This document shows, piece by piece, positions 1-11,137 of a stretch of 64,000 nucleotides of DNA. Under the pieces are notes generated by a model that worked only from the letters and a program-made list of their open reading frames with translations, did no database searches and was not told the DNA's origin. The translations under genes were made by a program, and so were the position numbers. Numbering within the stretch: position 1 is the first letter of the stretch; every line of letters starts with the position of its first letter. Source of the stretch: Anaspis maculata (lineage: Eukaryota; Arthropoda; Insecta; Coleoptera; Scraptiidae); NCBI GenBank assembly GCA_949128115.1, contig OX421963.1, forward strand, positions 38,609,979 to 38,673,978, given 5' to 3'.

Positions 1-702
1 GCGTCTCCCCTACTACAAAATCAACATGCTAAAAATTTGACGGCCCAGCAGAAAAAAAAAGTTTTAGGGCTCTCTTGTGTGTTTTGAAGCCATGTTGCAT
101 GAAAATTACTAAGAAAAGAGTTCAAGCTTCCCATATCTGCGAAAATTGACAGTCTTATCCACTAGGAACATTGAAAAAAATGCTGTTGAAAAAAGTGTAC
201 TGAAGAGGTCACCTCTTCTTGGGAAAATGATATTGCGAAAAAATTGTCTCCATATTTGGGCTTACGGAACGCTATTTAGTTGGGAACGCAACAAAACATA
301 TAAATTTATCGTTTCCTTGCACAGCAGAAAAAATAAAAACAGTTTTTTTGACCTCTGCGAAAGAATTTTTTATTCAAATGTGAAGAATGAATCGGACACG
401 ACGACATTTGATGAAAACATTTTCAATAGACCCGTAAGCTTCACTTATGACATACATGACGATACTCAATGATCATTTTGTGAAAGTTCTTGCATCTTGA
501 AAATTTGGAGGGCCCCCATTGGCCCCCTAAGGGACGAAATATCGAGTGCTGCGGGTCAAATCGCTTGTCTTGGTATGAAGTACGCCCATGCAAAGTCTCG
601 TTACTGCACTCCAAAATGCGGTATGCTTTTGCGTACCGCTCCCACTAATACATATAAATCTCAAAAAAATTTCTACACGATTACAATCTTTCCCTTCTTC
701 CA
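1..702. other. Unassigned AT-rich sequence
   Basis: No recognisable gene or repeat. An open frame at 146-472 (plus) gives a Lys/Asn/Phe-rich product with no family motif and is probably chance. Confidence 0.5.
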
Positions 703-1342
703 TTAAGAGTCCTCTGTACGCTCAGAGTGGCTCCAACTTAAATGCCTCTAAATCGAAGCCGGTGATTTTCTTTGAACTGGCATTTGGAGATTTCACTTCA
801 TATATCTATTTTAACATGTCAACGGAAAAAAATCCGAGAAAAACCGATCACAGCCGAAGATAGTCAAATCTTACGCGCGCCACCCTAGGGCCTTCATTTG
901 ACTTGGAACAAGAATCCTTTTTCCAGGGTGGACTCTCAACAGTGTTCTGCAAAATCGTACCGGGTGGTTTTTCAGTAAAAAAATTTCAGCTGAAGATATG
1001 AAACTCTAAATTTTTGAGTATTTTTTTGATAATTTTCACAGCCAAATAACTTTGGCTCCAGATATTTTATAAAAAAACCACCCGGTACGATGGTGCAGAA
1101 TACTGTAGAGAGTCCTCCTTGGAAAAAAGAATTTTCTTTAAAGTCAAATAAAGGCCCTAGGATGGCGCTCGTGTAATTTCACTATCTTCGGCTGTGATTG
1201 GCTTTCCTCGGATTTTTTTCCTCTCACATGTTTTTATGGAGATATGAAGTGTAATCACCAAATACCAGTTGAAAAAAAATCACCGCCTTCGATTTAGAGG
1301 CCTTTTAGTCGGAGTTGCTTCGAGCGTACAGAGGACTCTTAA
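703..1342. mobile_element. Foldback element family I, copy 1 (TTAA-flanked)
   Basis: The stretch is one long palindrome. The left arm begins TTAAGAGTCCTCTGTACGCTC and the right arm ends with the near-perfect complement GAGCGTACAGAGGACTCTTAA. Arms of about 270 bp flank a short loop near 1000-1050. Both ends lie in TTAA, as does the second copy (31864-37209), which fits TTAA target sites as used by piggyBac-like or Kolobok-like transposases. There is no coding capacity, so it is non-autonomous. The superfamily is an inference from TTAA alone. Confidence 0.85.
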
Positions 1343-2540
1343 GGTGTAGGACCGGGAAAGTAAAAATGAACAAAAAAAAAAAGGAATCTAAGATACACAC
1401 TATTACAATAACGTGAAAACTACAATGAAGAAAGTATTCCAAATAAACAAATGAGATAAAATTTAGTTTGCAAAAAAAACAAGTGCGGAAAATTCTCTTC
1501 TCTCGAATCTAACTGTTCGTCTCATTCAAACCGCATAGTTAATGCATTCTTATTCTTGTGCTGGCAGTGAAGTTCACAATGATTTGTTGATATTGATCTA
1601 CATCCATTTATTGTCATTACCGTGACAAATGCAATCGAGAAGTACGAGTAAGTAGGCAGGCCATGTGATAAATTTTGTCAGAGATCTTATCCCATTCAGA
1701 ACGTTAAGTACTCGTACATCTTCGACTCTCACAATCATTTTTTAAATTAGAGGTGCTCTAACAATGTGGTCGTTTATTATGAGGCCTCCGGTTTAGGAAC
1801 TCATGAAAAATTTACCTGCGTGTGCAGTCTATACTTACCTACCTACTTGGTCTAGTTGTTTCAGCTAATGATTGTTCATCTACTTTGGCGGTATCGAAAA
1901 TAGGCATTTTGTTAAACCGCTTTTTAACCGATAGAAACAATTAATTGCAACAAGAGGGTAGGCATGAATTGTCACTTGTCAAACATTTCTATTTTCAGCA
2001 TGCAGTTAGAATTTCCAATTTTTTGCGCAATTATTGTAGGGTAAAGTGGATAAATAATAATAAAATGTACTTTATTAAAATAATACATTACTGACTGTCG
2101 AAAAAAAAAACAGTTTGCCATTAAGACACAGTCTAAAATTAACATAAAATTGAAAAGAAATTTAAGTACAACAATCATTATATGCTGAAGAGGAGACATT
2201 TCTGACTATGCCTAGCAACCGAGTTAGCTGGGAAAAAGGGAAAAACCATTTGGGGAGGGGGTTCCATTTCATCACCAACTTCTCTACTGCGCAGGCGCTG
2301 GAGATTCAATCCTAGAATATGTTCAAAGGTACTAACCTGTAGTGAACATGAGCAAAAAACAATATTTCAAAATATTTTAACATTCCCATGTATAATTTTC
2401 TAGAAATTGCATTTTTGCTAATGGGCTCGTATGGGACGGGGCTCGTAGTACATTACATTCGTTTAATAAGACGTAATGTCACACTCTTTCCTTTGGAGCG
2501 CTCCACGCAAGCTCGTCGTGAAACAAAACCAGTGTGATAA
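1343..2540. other. Unassigned intergenic sequence
   Basis: AT-rich sequence with poly-A runs; no gene or repeat was recognised on either strand. Confidence 0.5.
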
Positions 2541-2703
2541 GGTGCGTTCAGTCAGCTTATTTAGCCGCAATTTTAATTTTAGCCGTGAGTGCTGCATCAC
2601 TTATTGGCTGTTCCGAGGAGGCTGGTTCATAAGAGCCAATGGGCGTCGCAGCGCTTGCGACTAAAATTAAAACTTGCGGCTAAATAAGCTGACTGAACGC
2701 ACC
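2541..2703. mobile_element. Short MITE (family M)
   Basis: A 163-bp palindrome. It opens with GGTGCGTTCAGTCAGCTTAT and closes with the complement ending CTGAACGCACC; both arms carry the segment around TTTAGCCGC. No clear target duplication was found and no protein is encoded. The open frame crossing it is a by-product of the repeat. Confidence 0.8.
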
Positions 2704-3051
2704 TATTGTCAATTTCGAGTTTTTTGCAATTCCTGCAGGAAGTTCTCTGTTTCCATAACAACAATGCCATTTGGAATAGTCATACCACCTGCAAATGTCA
2801 ATTTCAACAATTCATAAACTTCAATATATTGACAATTTTCTTCACACATTTGTTGGCAACTGCCACATGAGGGTGCTGAAACGGGCGGAATATTCAAAAT
2901 GTGCAGAGCGGCTATACTGAAAAAAATAACATTACATAAACGATCTGTTATGTAAAAATTCCTGTCGGCCATTGGCTGTTGCCTAGGAAATAACAACGCA
3001 ACAGAGCCATTATGGAATGCAATTTTTCAAAGAATCGTACCATAAGTAGGT

Positions 3052-3185
3052 ACCGGGTGTTCATAAATATCTGTGATCGCATCGCCTTTGGAATCCGCTT
3101 TCAATCACTACAATTGCGCCTGCTACTGACTTTTTCGGCCTGACCCATGCCTGGCGCGATCACAGATTCTTCTAAACACCCCGTA
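3052..3185. mobile_element. Short MITE family L, copy 1
   Basis: About 134 bp with inverted ends ACCGGGTGTTCATAAATATC and its complement ending ACACCCCGT. A second copy with the same ends and the same core segment (CATCGCCTTTGGAATCCGCT) is at 6977-7074, which supports a dispersed family. Confidence 0.8.
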
Positions 3186-3618
3186 TAAGTAGTAGTAGGT
3201 AGGAGAGATGTGCCTGAGTTGGCATACATTTTGTGTTCAGGCTTATGTATTTTTTTTAACGCTCAGAAAACAATCCTATTTGCATTGAATTGAAGCTGCT
3301 TTTTTTCAAATTCAAATCTGTTGCCGCCACAATTTGTTCCCTCACCATAACAATAACCAGGCCCATGGCCAGGCTATGAAATGTATAGTTCGCGGAAACA
3401 TAACCGTCACCTTGGCACCCGCTATGGCAACGTTTCAAGTATGCCTGACGTGGCAACTACATTACCAGGGCCGTTCCTAGGGGTTTGAGCGCCCGTGTGC
3501 AAAGCTTCTAGTCTGCGCCCCCCCCCCCATCCCTTTTTCTATACTCGGCCAAAAAAATTAAAGAATTCAGAATCCATGTCACTGTTCTATTTCCTATTTT
3601 TTCACAAAAGTAATATCA
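3186..3618. other. Unassigned sequence with a poly-C run
   Basis: No gene recognised. A run of nine C lies near 3520. The segment at about 3200-3240 (AGAGATGTGCCTGAGTTGGCAT) is inverted relative to similar sequence near 6585-6620, so an older repeat family is probably present. Confidence 0.4.
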
Positions 3619-3725
3619 TAGCTGTATTACACTACACAATTTATTGTACAATTTATTGAACAATCTGCCAGAATACTGTCATAAAACAATGAAATTGATT
3701 GTTCAAGTGACAGATAAAACAACAA
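3619..3725. mobile_element. MITE family HH, degraded copy
   Basis: Begins TAGCTGTATTACACTACACA and continues with sequence closely matching the intact palindromic copy at 39302-39442. The right inverted end has decayed or been lost. Confidence 0.6.
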
Positions 3726-3864
3726 TTCAGTGAATGCAATTAAAAAAAAACATTGATATCCTGGATATCAGTGAATCTTGGGTTTTCAAATACATTTCTG
3801 CATTTTTTCTGGGAATTTTTCATTATCTTTCAGGGATCACAAGTAAATATCTAACTTTTATACA

Positions 3865-4550
3865 GGGTCTTTTTTTAGCAATGTCACTATTCCGGAAGCT
3901 TCTGGTGAACAAAGTACGCAACTTTTCAACAAGGGTATGGCAGCATCTTGTAGAGTACAGTTTTAAGTTTTGTTTGATACTACAACCATGGTTGGCAGTC
4001 ATCAACTTTGTGTACACGGTGCCAAGAGCCTTAAAGTTGCAAATTTTTTGTTTCTTCCTTTTGAAATTCAAAATTCTCCTCCATTTCTCTACCAATTCAC
4101 TTGAAACTTGTAACAAATTGGAACCTAGAATTTGAATTTTGATACGGTGGAAGTTGTCTTCGCGCAACTTCAGGGCGATGGCCGTTGTTTCCCAAAAGAG
4201 TCTTTAATCGGAAATGCAGTGCTCGGCGGGTGTCACAGAATCTCGAGACGTAACTTCAGTGCAGATATTTTTGATTCTCTTCTCAAGATAACGAAAGTCC
4301 CTGATTACGTCTGTGAATACCTGGTCTTTGAGAATGCCTACAAAGAAAAAACAAAGCGACTTTTTAACACTTTCCTTCTATGGCCAAGCACAACATTTTG
4401 TTCTATCGCACCGTGCAGACAAAGTTGATGGCTGACAACTGTGGTTGTAGTGTCAAACAAAACTTGAAACTTCAAGTTACAAGATGCTGCAATGCCCCTG
4501 TTGATAAGTTTCTCTCACTTCGCCTGTCAGAAGCCATTCCACGTTCGGTG
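3865..4550. mobile_element. Foldback element (family O), right end incomplete
   Basis: Two arms are inverted copies: roughly 3900-4025 matches the complement of 4405-4525, recognisable by TTTGTTTGATACTACAACCA on the left and TGGTTGTAGTGTCAAACAAA-type sequence on the right. The left end reads TACAGGGTC. The expected matching right end is missing, and family N begins there. The 133- and 114-codon frames in this block sit inside the arms and are not genes. Confidence 0.6.
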
Positions 4551-5164
4551 ACTTTAGTCGACGCAAGCGGACACGAAACCGCATACGGTTACGCGAACGA
4601 TAGCGTAAGAAAAACCGATAGTTAGAAGTGAACGTTTTCAAAGGCGCACGCCTGCGTCGTAGGAAAAGGAATCATAGGGGATTTGTTTGCCTGAGTGTAC
4701 CACTGCACTCCACATTGACATTGTTGTTCACTTAGCCATCCAAACTCACATTCTGATTGATGGAAACCAAGGTCGTTTGCGTATCCGCAACGCAATAGTT
4801 GGATGTTGACCAACTCCTTGCGTATACGGAATACGGTTGCGAGTATTGCGTTTACTATATAAACGATTGCGGCGTTTTCAGTTTGTCGAAGTAGGTATAG
4901 CCTTGCGTAACCGTTTGCACCTTGGTTTCCACCAATCAGAATTTGAGTTTGGATGGCTAAGTGAACAACAATGTCAATTTGAAGTGGAGCGGCCTCGGGA
5001 GCGGCACACTCAGGCAAACAAATCACCTATGATCTTAGATTCCTTCTCCTACGACGCAGGCGTGGGCGTCTATGGGAGCGTTCACTATAAACTAGCGGTT
5101 TTGCTTACGCTTCCGTTTGTGTAACCGTACGCGGTTCCGTATCCGCTTGCGTCGACTATAAAGT
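4551..5164. mobile_element. Foldback element family N
   Basis: Palindrome of about 610 bp. It opens ACTTTAGTCGACGCAAGCGG and closes with the complement CCGCTTGCGTCGAC followed by TATAAAGT. The interior also pairs: the block around 4640-4760 matches the complement of 4955-5090. It is rich in CpG and NCG-type hexamers compared with its surroundings. The 134- and 95-codon frames inside are artefacts of the inverted arms. Confidence 0.75.
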
Positions 5165-6317
5165 AAGCTTATCATCAACGGAGAGTTGCTTCGTATTGGT
5201 ATAATTGGTTTTCGCATCGGGCGCCAAAGCGCCGCCTGGCTATAACGGGGGGCGCTAAGAGCCCTTTTTGAATTTTTTTCAGTCGGTCGAGTTTTTGCGC
5301 CCCTGGCATAGTGCGCCCGCGTGCGTCGCACGCCTTGAACGCCCTGTTAGGAACGGCCCTGTACATTACTCAGACAAATCTCAAATTTAGCACAATTATT
5401 TTTTCAATAAAGTGGCATTTGTTCAATAAATCATTTATATAATTTATTACAACTAAAGAAAACGGTATTCACAAGTACTAGTGAGAATAACATTATACCA
5501 TATGCCCATCTTTAGCCCGCCATTTTGGTTCTCGCGATCTATAACCGATGATGATATCAAAATGGCGGCACTTCCTTTACCGCTTATAACCAATCCTCGC
5601 TCAAACGTTAAATTCTATAACCAAGTGTAACCGGTCATGAAAAGTTATTCGCTCGAAAAAGACTATGGTGTGACGACAGTCAGTTCTCTGAGTGGCACAC
5701 ACTTTTTCGACCGGCGAATATCCATTTTGAATCGGAAGACTTCACAACTTGCTGATAAAACTGAACAGACAACAGAACGTCAACGTCAAACACAGAAGTC
5801 AATTTCACTGTCGAATTTTGAACATACGCGGTGATAACTTCTCACTGTTTTCTTAGTTCGCATGACATCCGTGCCGGAGCGCCACTTCCGCGCAATATTG
5901 TGTATTGAAAGAAAAACATTTTCTTGTTGGCATTTTTGGCTAGAGCTCTACCAGTTATGAGCAGATATCACAAATGAAATTTTTTAACGCTCTGGAGACG
6001 CCAGTATACTCTGCATAGTATGTCATCTCGCCCAAGCCCCTGGTTTGCCAACTAGCCCTAAAATGCACTGTGTTAAATTTATATTTCCCGCCGATTTATT
6101 TCTTTGGCCAACACTTGAAGGTCATGATGAGAACACGAGCTCATAATACCAAAAATCAGACATCAATTTGTTGAATTGATCCAGAGGGGTATTTTGAAGA
6201 TAAATACTATAACATTTACCTACTTACCAGAAAAACTTTGAAGCCTAAATTTTCTTGTTTTGTAAATAACGTAGGTAGTCTTCCGTCAAGTCACGTTGCG
6301 ATTGACATGGTAGCATT
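5165..6317. other. Unassigned intergenic sequence
   Basis: No gene recognised. The stretch at 5220-5350 is GC-richer (GCGCCAAAGCGCCGCC and similar) and recalls decayed repeat ends elsewhere in the window, but no pair of ends could be assigned. Confidence 0.4.
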
Positions 6318-6503
6318 GGGTGCTTTCCACCTAGGCGGTACAAATACCACCAGACGGCACATGTTCCATCGTACGGTACACAATTTTAGGTGATCCAATG
6401 AACGGCACAGAACCGGGGAAGAACACGTAGATGGAAAGCACCGTTTGGCACCCGCACATGCGTAAATGGCAGGTGTACCGAACTTGGGGCTAGGTGGAAA
6501 GCA
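6318..6503. mobile_element. Short MITE (family KK)
   Basis: Inverted ends read GGGTGCTTTCCACCTAGGCG on the left and GCTAGGTGGAAAGCACGC on the right, about 185 bp apart. The core also carries CTAGATGG/CCATCGT-type partial pairing. No coding capacity. Confidence 0.65.
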
Positions 6504-6976
6504 CGCATTGACAAGCAGTTCTATCAACATTGCAGCAGAGCGCAGCGCAGTATTTCAAATAGTTTCCCGGGAAAAGAGCCCTATGCTAACTCAGATAGTA
6601 TGCCAACTCTGGCACATCTCCCCTACTATAAATAAATATAGGCTTTAGCAAAAAAGCACCATTCAACTTGGCAGTGGCGTACCTTCAGGCTTGCGTGGGT
6701 AGGTACCTATCCCCTATGGGGAGGGCAGGGAGGGCGTCGCTCTTCGGCGCCGATCAAGGTGAATATCAATAATTAAAGAAATTGCTTTTTTTTTCGGAGC
6801 GGAAGATTTAACTTTTCCACTGAGCTTTTGCCTCGGCTTTTGCTATTTGTTGCTCTTGAACATCCCTCGAATATACCAGTACATATTCCTCCGTGTTTAT
6901 TCTTGAATTTAGTCGCAACTCATAACAAGAATTTTAAGGAAAATTTATTTTTGTGGGCTTTGTTACTGTACTGTAA
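6504..6976. other. Unassigned intergenic sequence
   Basis: No gene recognised. Contains GGTAGGTACCTA, the palindromic tetranucleotide type scattered through the window. Confidence 0.4.
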
Positions 6977-7074
6977 TACCGGGTGTTTATAAATGTCAGT
7001 GATCTCATCGCCTTTGGAATCCGCTACCCTAACCCATGCCTGCCGCGATCACAGTTTCTTATAAACACCCCGTA
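6977..7074. mobile_element. Short MITE family L, copy 2
   Basis: 98-bp version of the element at 3052-3185, with ends TACCGGGTGTTTATAAATGT and the complement ending ATAAACACCCCGTA. It lacks about 36 bp of the core found in copy 1. Confidence 0.8.
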
Positions 7075-7761
7075 GTTACTGAACTCCTCCTTAGATGATT
7101 AGATAAATCAATTGATTGATTGAAGTACGAAGTTGAATCTATGTATAGGTGTCCCACTAAAAATTGACACTCCATTATTTTCCTTATCCTCAAAATATTT
7201 CCGTTGGTCAAAAACTTTTCTTGAATAAATTAATTTTTCATGACCTTTTCGAATATTTGATGTATTAAACAGCAATTAATATTATATTCTATTCTATTCA
7301 GTTTTATGAGATCATATTGTCGCTGTGTCAACTATATAGGGGCTGTTCAGATTTTTTTTAATGAAATGCCTCACATTTTTTTTACAGTTTGATTGCGTGT
7401 TTTAAAGCTGAATTCAAATATATATATATATATTTATCAGTCATAATATGTTCACTTTATACTCTTTTTTTTATTATTCAACTCGTCCACGAAGGAAGTT
7501 GTTTTTTCGGATGCTTGAATATTTTTTTTCACTCGTTTATTCAACGTCGGCCTATTTATTCCCGCAACGAGGCCTAACACCGACGCCGGTGAATGCTTCC
7601 CTCCCTATACCGGAAATTTTGCCGTACTCCTGTCAAATAAACTTGTGTTGCCATGATAGGATCGCTTGGTTATTATTTAATTATTCCCCCACCCCTAGTG
7701 ACCAGGGAGCTAAGTTGCGCTTATTATGCCTGATGTTAATGTAATTTGTGAAGTGAATAAA
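7075..7761. other. Unassigned AT-rich sequence with a (TA)n tract
   Basis: No gene recognised. A short (TA)n microsatellite lies at about 7418-7433. Confidence 0.5.
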
Positions 7762-8793
7762 TACAGGGTGGCCCAACGAAAACAGAACAGAGAGGTTTTC
7801 GGACATTTCACCTCATTTTTTGGAAAAAAGCTCAGGTCAATTTTTATATCGAGGGGGACATCTGAAACATACATTGGCAAATTTCTATCTTCAGCCCCCT
7901 CACCCTTACCCACCTCAACTTCAGAATTCTGAATGACACCATCCACTTTGCGATACATCAAATTAAAGAGAATCAAATTACTTTTCTGAAAAAAATATTT
8001 TCAAAATTTTTAACCCCACCCCCTCATCTTCCTAAATTTCTCTGACTGTCCCATTTTCTATTCTCGATCCTTCAATTCTCCTCAATTTAATCAGCGTCAT
8101 CTTGAATAGCATCTAAGGAGACAATTTTCGGTGGAGAAAAGTGCTACCCAAATTCACCCCTTTCTCTCCCCTACCCCAACTTCAAAATTTAACAGACACC
8201 ATCTACTTTGTGATACATCGTTTTCAAATTTCCAACCCCTCCTCTAATAAATTGAACATTCCGAGTATTTTAGGAAGAAAATGGCTTTTTGAAAATCCTG
8301 AAAATATTTTATTCAGAAAGAGAATTCAATTTCCTTAAATTTGATGCATCACAAAGTAGGATGTGTCATTTTAGATTTCGAAGTTGGGTGGGGGAGTGAA
8401 GGGGTGAATTTGAGTGGCACTTTTTACACAGAAAATTGTCTCCCTCGATGCTGTGCCAGGATGACGTTGATTGTACTGAAGAGAATTAAGAGGTCAAGAA
8501 TATTACATTGGACAATTTTGGCAAGAAGGGGGTGGGGTTGGGAGTTATAGAAATATTTTATTCAGAAAGAGAATTTGATTCTCTTTAATTTGATGTATTG
8601 CAAAGTGGGTGGTGTCATTTGAATCTTCGAATTTGGGTCGGTTGGGGGTGAGGGGGCTAAAGATAGAAATTCGCCAATGTATGTTTTAGATGTCCCCCTT
8701 GGTATAAAAATCGACCTGTCCGAGCTTTTTTCAAAAAAATAAGGTAAAATGCTCGAAAACCCCCCTGTTCTGTTTTCGTTTGGCCACCCTGTA
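7762..8793. mobile_element. Foldback element family C, copy 1
   Basis: Palindrome of about 1.03 kb with ends TACAGGGTGGCCCAACGAAA and the complement ending GGCCACCCTGTA. The flanking TA on each side fits a TA target duplication. The arms contain CCCCTCACCC-rich segments and AAAGAGAATNNAATT motifs repeated several times per arm. A second copy (22505-23724) is close in sequence and a third (56673-57151) is diverged. It encodes no protein; the frames of 65-88 codons inside are artefacts. Confidence 0.85.
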
Positions 8794-10063
8794 TATGGGC
8801 AAGATGGAGATGTATCTGTATAGGTCCATACTATACGAAAATATCTCTGAATTCAGCCTCATTCTGATCTGATATTCGAAAAATTCATGAAAAATTTTTC
8901 ACGCCATTTTTACCAACGAAAATATTTCGAGAATAAGGAGAATAATGGTAGGATCAATTCTAAGTGGAACACATTTATACCTAATATTTTTGCTCCTCTA
9001 CATCGGCGGTTTATTTTGCACTCCAGTGCAAAAGTTAAGGGTTTGAAAAAAACGGCAAATTACCTACAATATTAATATAGCCAACACATTCGCTAGTAAA
9101 ACAGTTGATGGTGTAAAAATTGCTCTCAGACTCGGCCACAGAGACCACGAAAAAGCTTCGGACGAGCCATTAAGCGCAAGGAATGCGGTTGTTTGAACAC
9201 TGTCCCGCGAGATTTTCATTAAAACGGCTTACAAAAACTGTTTAGTACTTGAATTTAATTAGACAGAATGCAGGACATACCTAATTATCGTAAAAAGTAC
9301 CTAGGCTATACTTACGGCTAGTCTAGCGAATGTATTCAGCCAATGTGAAATCCTGGAATATAGGATCTGAAAATGGGAACAAGAGTACCTACCTACCTAC
9401 CTACCAAGCAATTTTTTGCAAACTTTCTGGTCGTGAAACGGTACTCTGACGCTTTATTATAATGCATGATAGTGTGATGGTGATAGTTGTTACGTGTCGT
9501 GTGTTGCGTTACACAATAGCTAAACGGCCATCCATTTCGCTGAAATACTGTGTGGTAGAATAGATGATCAATCTGCAGGTCGGGACCTATAATTATTACT
9601 ACTAAGGCAAATGGACGCGCATCGCAATTAAAGAGAAAGGTGACTTGGAAAATTGGTACCAAGATCTTTGTGTACAACTTGTGGGGTGAATAGAGAAAGG
9701 AGTAATGGACATTGGACAATGGTCGATGGCAATAAGACTTGGATGCTCCCATTGTCCTTCGGAGGCGCTGGCGTTGGGTGGTATGAAGAAGTGTCTTTGC
9801 TGCAAGCAAGCGTTGCTGTTTTTAGTGATTTTTACCGCTCATCGTAGATGGAATTGTGAGATTGGTGACAAGATCTGTCAATTGAAAATGTCACTACAGT
9901 GACATGACAATCTGCTTATGTCGTCAAATGTCTCTTGTTGCATACCATTGGAAAGCTTATGAAGAGTTCTTTTTAACTCCAATAAATTTGAAATAAAACT
10001 TCAACTTTCATTCTGACATAAATCAGAAGTTGTCAAAATCTGATTTGGGTCTCTACCTACGTT
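8794..10063. other. Unassigned intergenic sequence
   Basis: No gene recognised. A (CTAC)n microsatellite lies at about 9388-9404. The opposing frames near 9393-9902 overlap each other on both strands and show no family motif. Confidence 0.45.
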
Positions 10064-10235
10064 AATGGCGGTTTTACAGAGCTTTGCATGTCGCCGGCGA
10101 CAGTGTCGCTCCTACCTCCCTCCATGATTCCCACGACACGAGTTTCTGTCGTCGTGTCGTTCAAATTATTCAACGACAGTGGAGTGGGGGACTGTCGGTC
10201 GCCGGCGACATACGAAGTTCTGTAAAGCCGCCATT
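10064..10235. mobile_element. GC-rich short MITE (family II)
   Basis: 172-bp palindrome with ends AATGGCGGTTTTACAGAGCT and the complement ending CTGTAAAGCCGCCATT. Each arm carries a GTCGCCGGCGAC hexamer pair and ACGACA/TGTCGT repeats, making it strikingly CpG-rich compared with its flanks. Confidence 0.85.
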
Positions 10236-10309
10236 ATACTTGAACTATTTGACGGGTATTTTTTGTAAGGATCCATGTCCTTATAATTGGAGTGTATAAT
10301 ATAAAAGGG

Positions 10310-10430
10310 GGTTATTTGTCTTTTCCAACAGTAAAACACAGTAAATCTTCTTCTTTTGAATAAATAGCCGAAACTGCAGTAAAAGAAGAAGATTTACTTT
10401 GTTTTACTGTTGGAGAAGACAAACAACGTC
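10310..10430. mobile_element. Short hairpin repeat (family P)
   Basis: Near-perfect inverted arms of about 45 bp: CCAACAGTAAAACACAGTAA on the left pairs with TTACTTTGTTTTACTGTTGG on the right, with a short loop containing AATAAATAGCCG. No protein is encoded. Confidence 0.75.
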
Positions 10431-11137
10431 TTATGTTTGACGGGTGTCAACTATAAAAACGTGAAAATGAGACTGGCGACGTGATTCGTCAATTGAATAG
10501 AATATCACTAAATTGAAATGTCAACCAGTTTTTGTTTCTAAAGAATAATTGAGTAAGAAAACATTATTTTATTATACTGACGGCCAAAATTGAAGGGACA
10601 CTTCTTTGGAGTTTCCCTGCCGGAAAATCTCCGGCAGACTCGGTGTCTGACTTTCGAGTTTCTCAGCCGGGCGTGCCTCGTGTTCTTAATTTTTGAACAA
10701 TTCTCCCCGTTTTTGATTTTTCACAGTTGAAAGACTCTTTGAATCACTCCCTGCTGTGCTGTGATGAGTATTGTTGACTGGGCTCGCTTGCACTGACACA
10801 TCGCATCATTTTTGATGTGAAAGACACACGTACAGCACCATATATGCATAGAAGCTAAGCCGACCCGTCCAAAGGGGGGATGGCTTTATTGGGAACATGA
10901 CAATATTTGGAGAACCTACCTTATTATTCCCAAAACTAAATATAAGCATACTAAACTTTTCTGGAGCTTTCGCGAATGGACTAGCCAACAGATGCTGGAA
11001 TATACCGGGATAGCATAAATATTCTGTCGCTGTGATGAAAACCTTCTAGTGCTGTCCAGTAAACAACCAAAATATTCTGGAATGTAACAGCAGATACCTG
11101 TATGAGGAGCTGGTCTAAGACTTGTCAGGCACAGTTG
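10431..11137. other. Unassigned intergenic sequence
   Basis: No gene or paired repeat end was recognised. Confidence 0.4.

Noticed and set aside
3734..5124. Several ORFs of 95-134 codons
   Set aside because: They lie in the paired arms of foldbacks O and N, on both strands, with no family motif.
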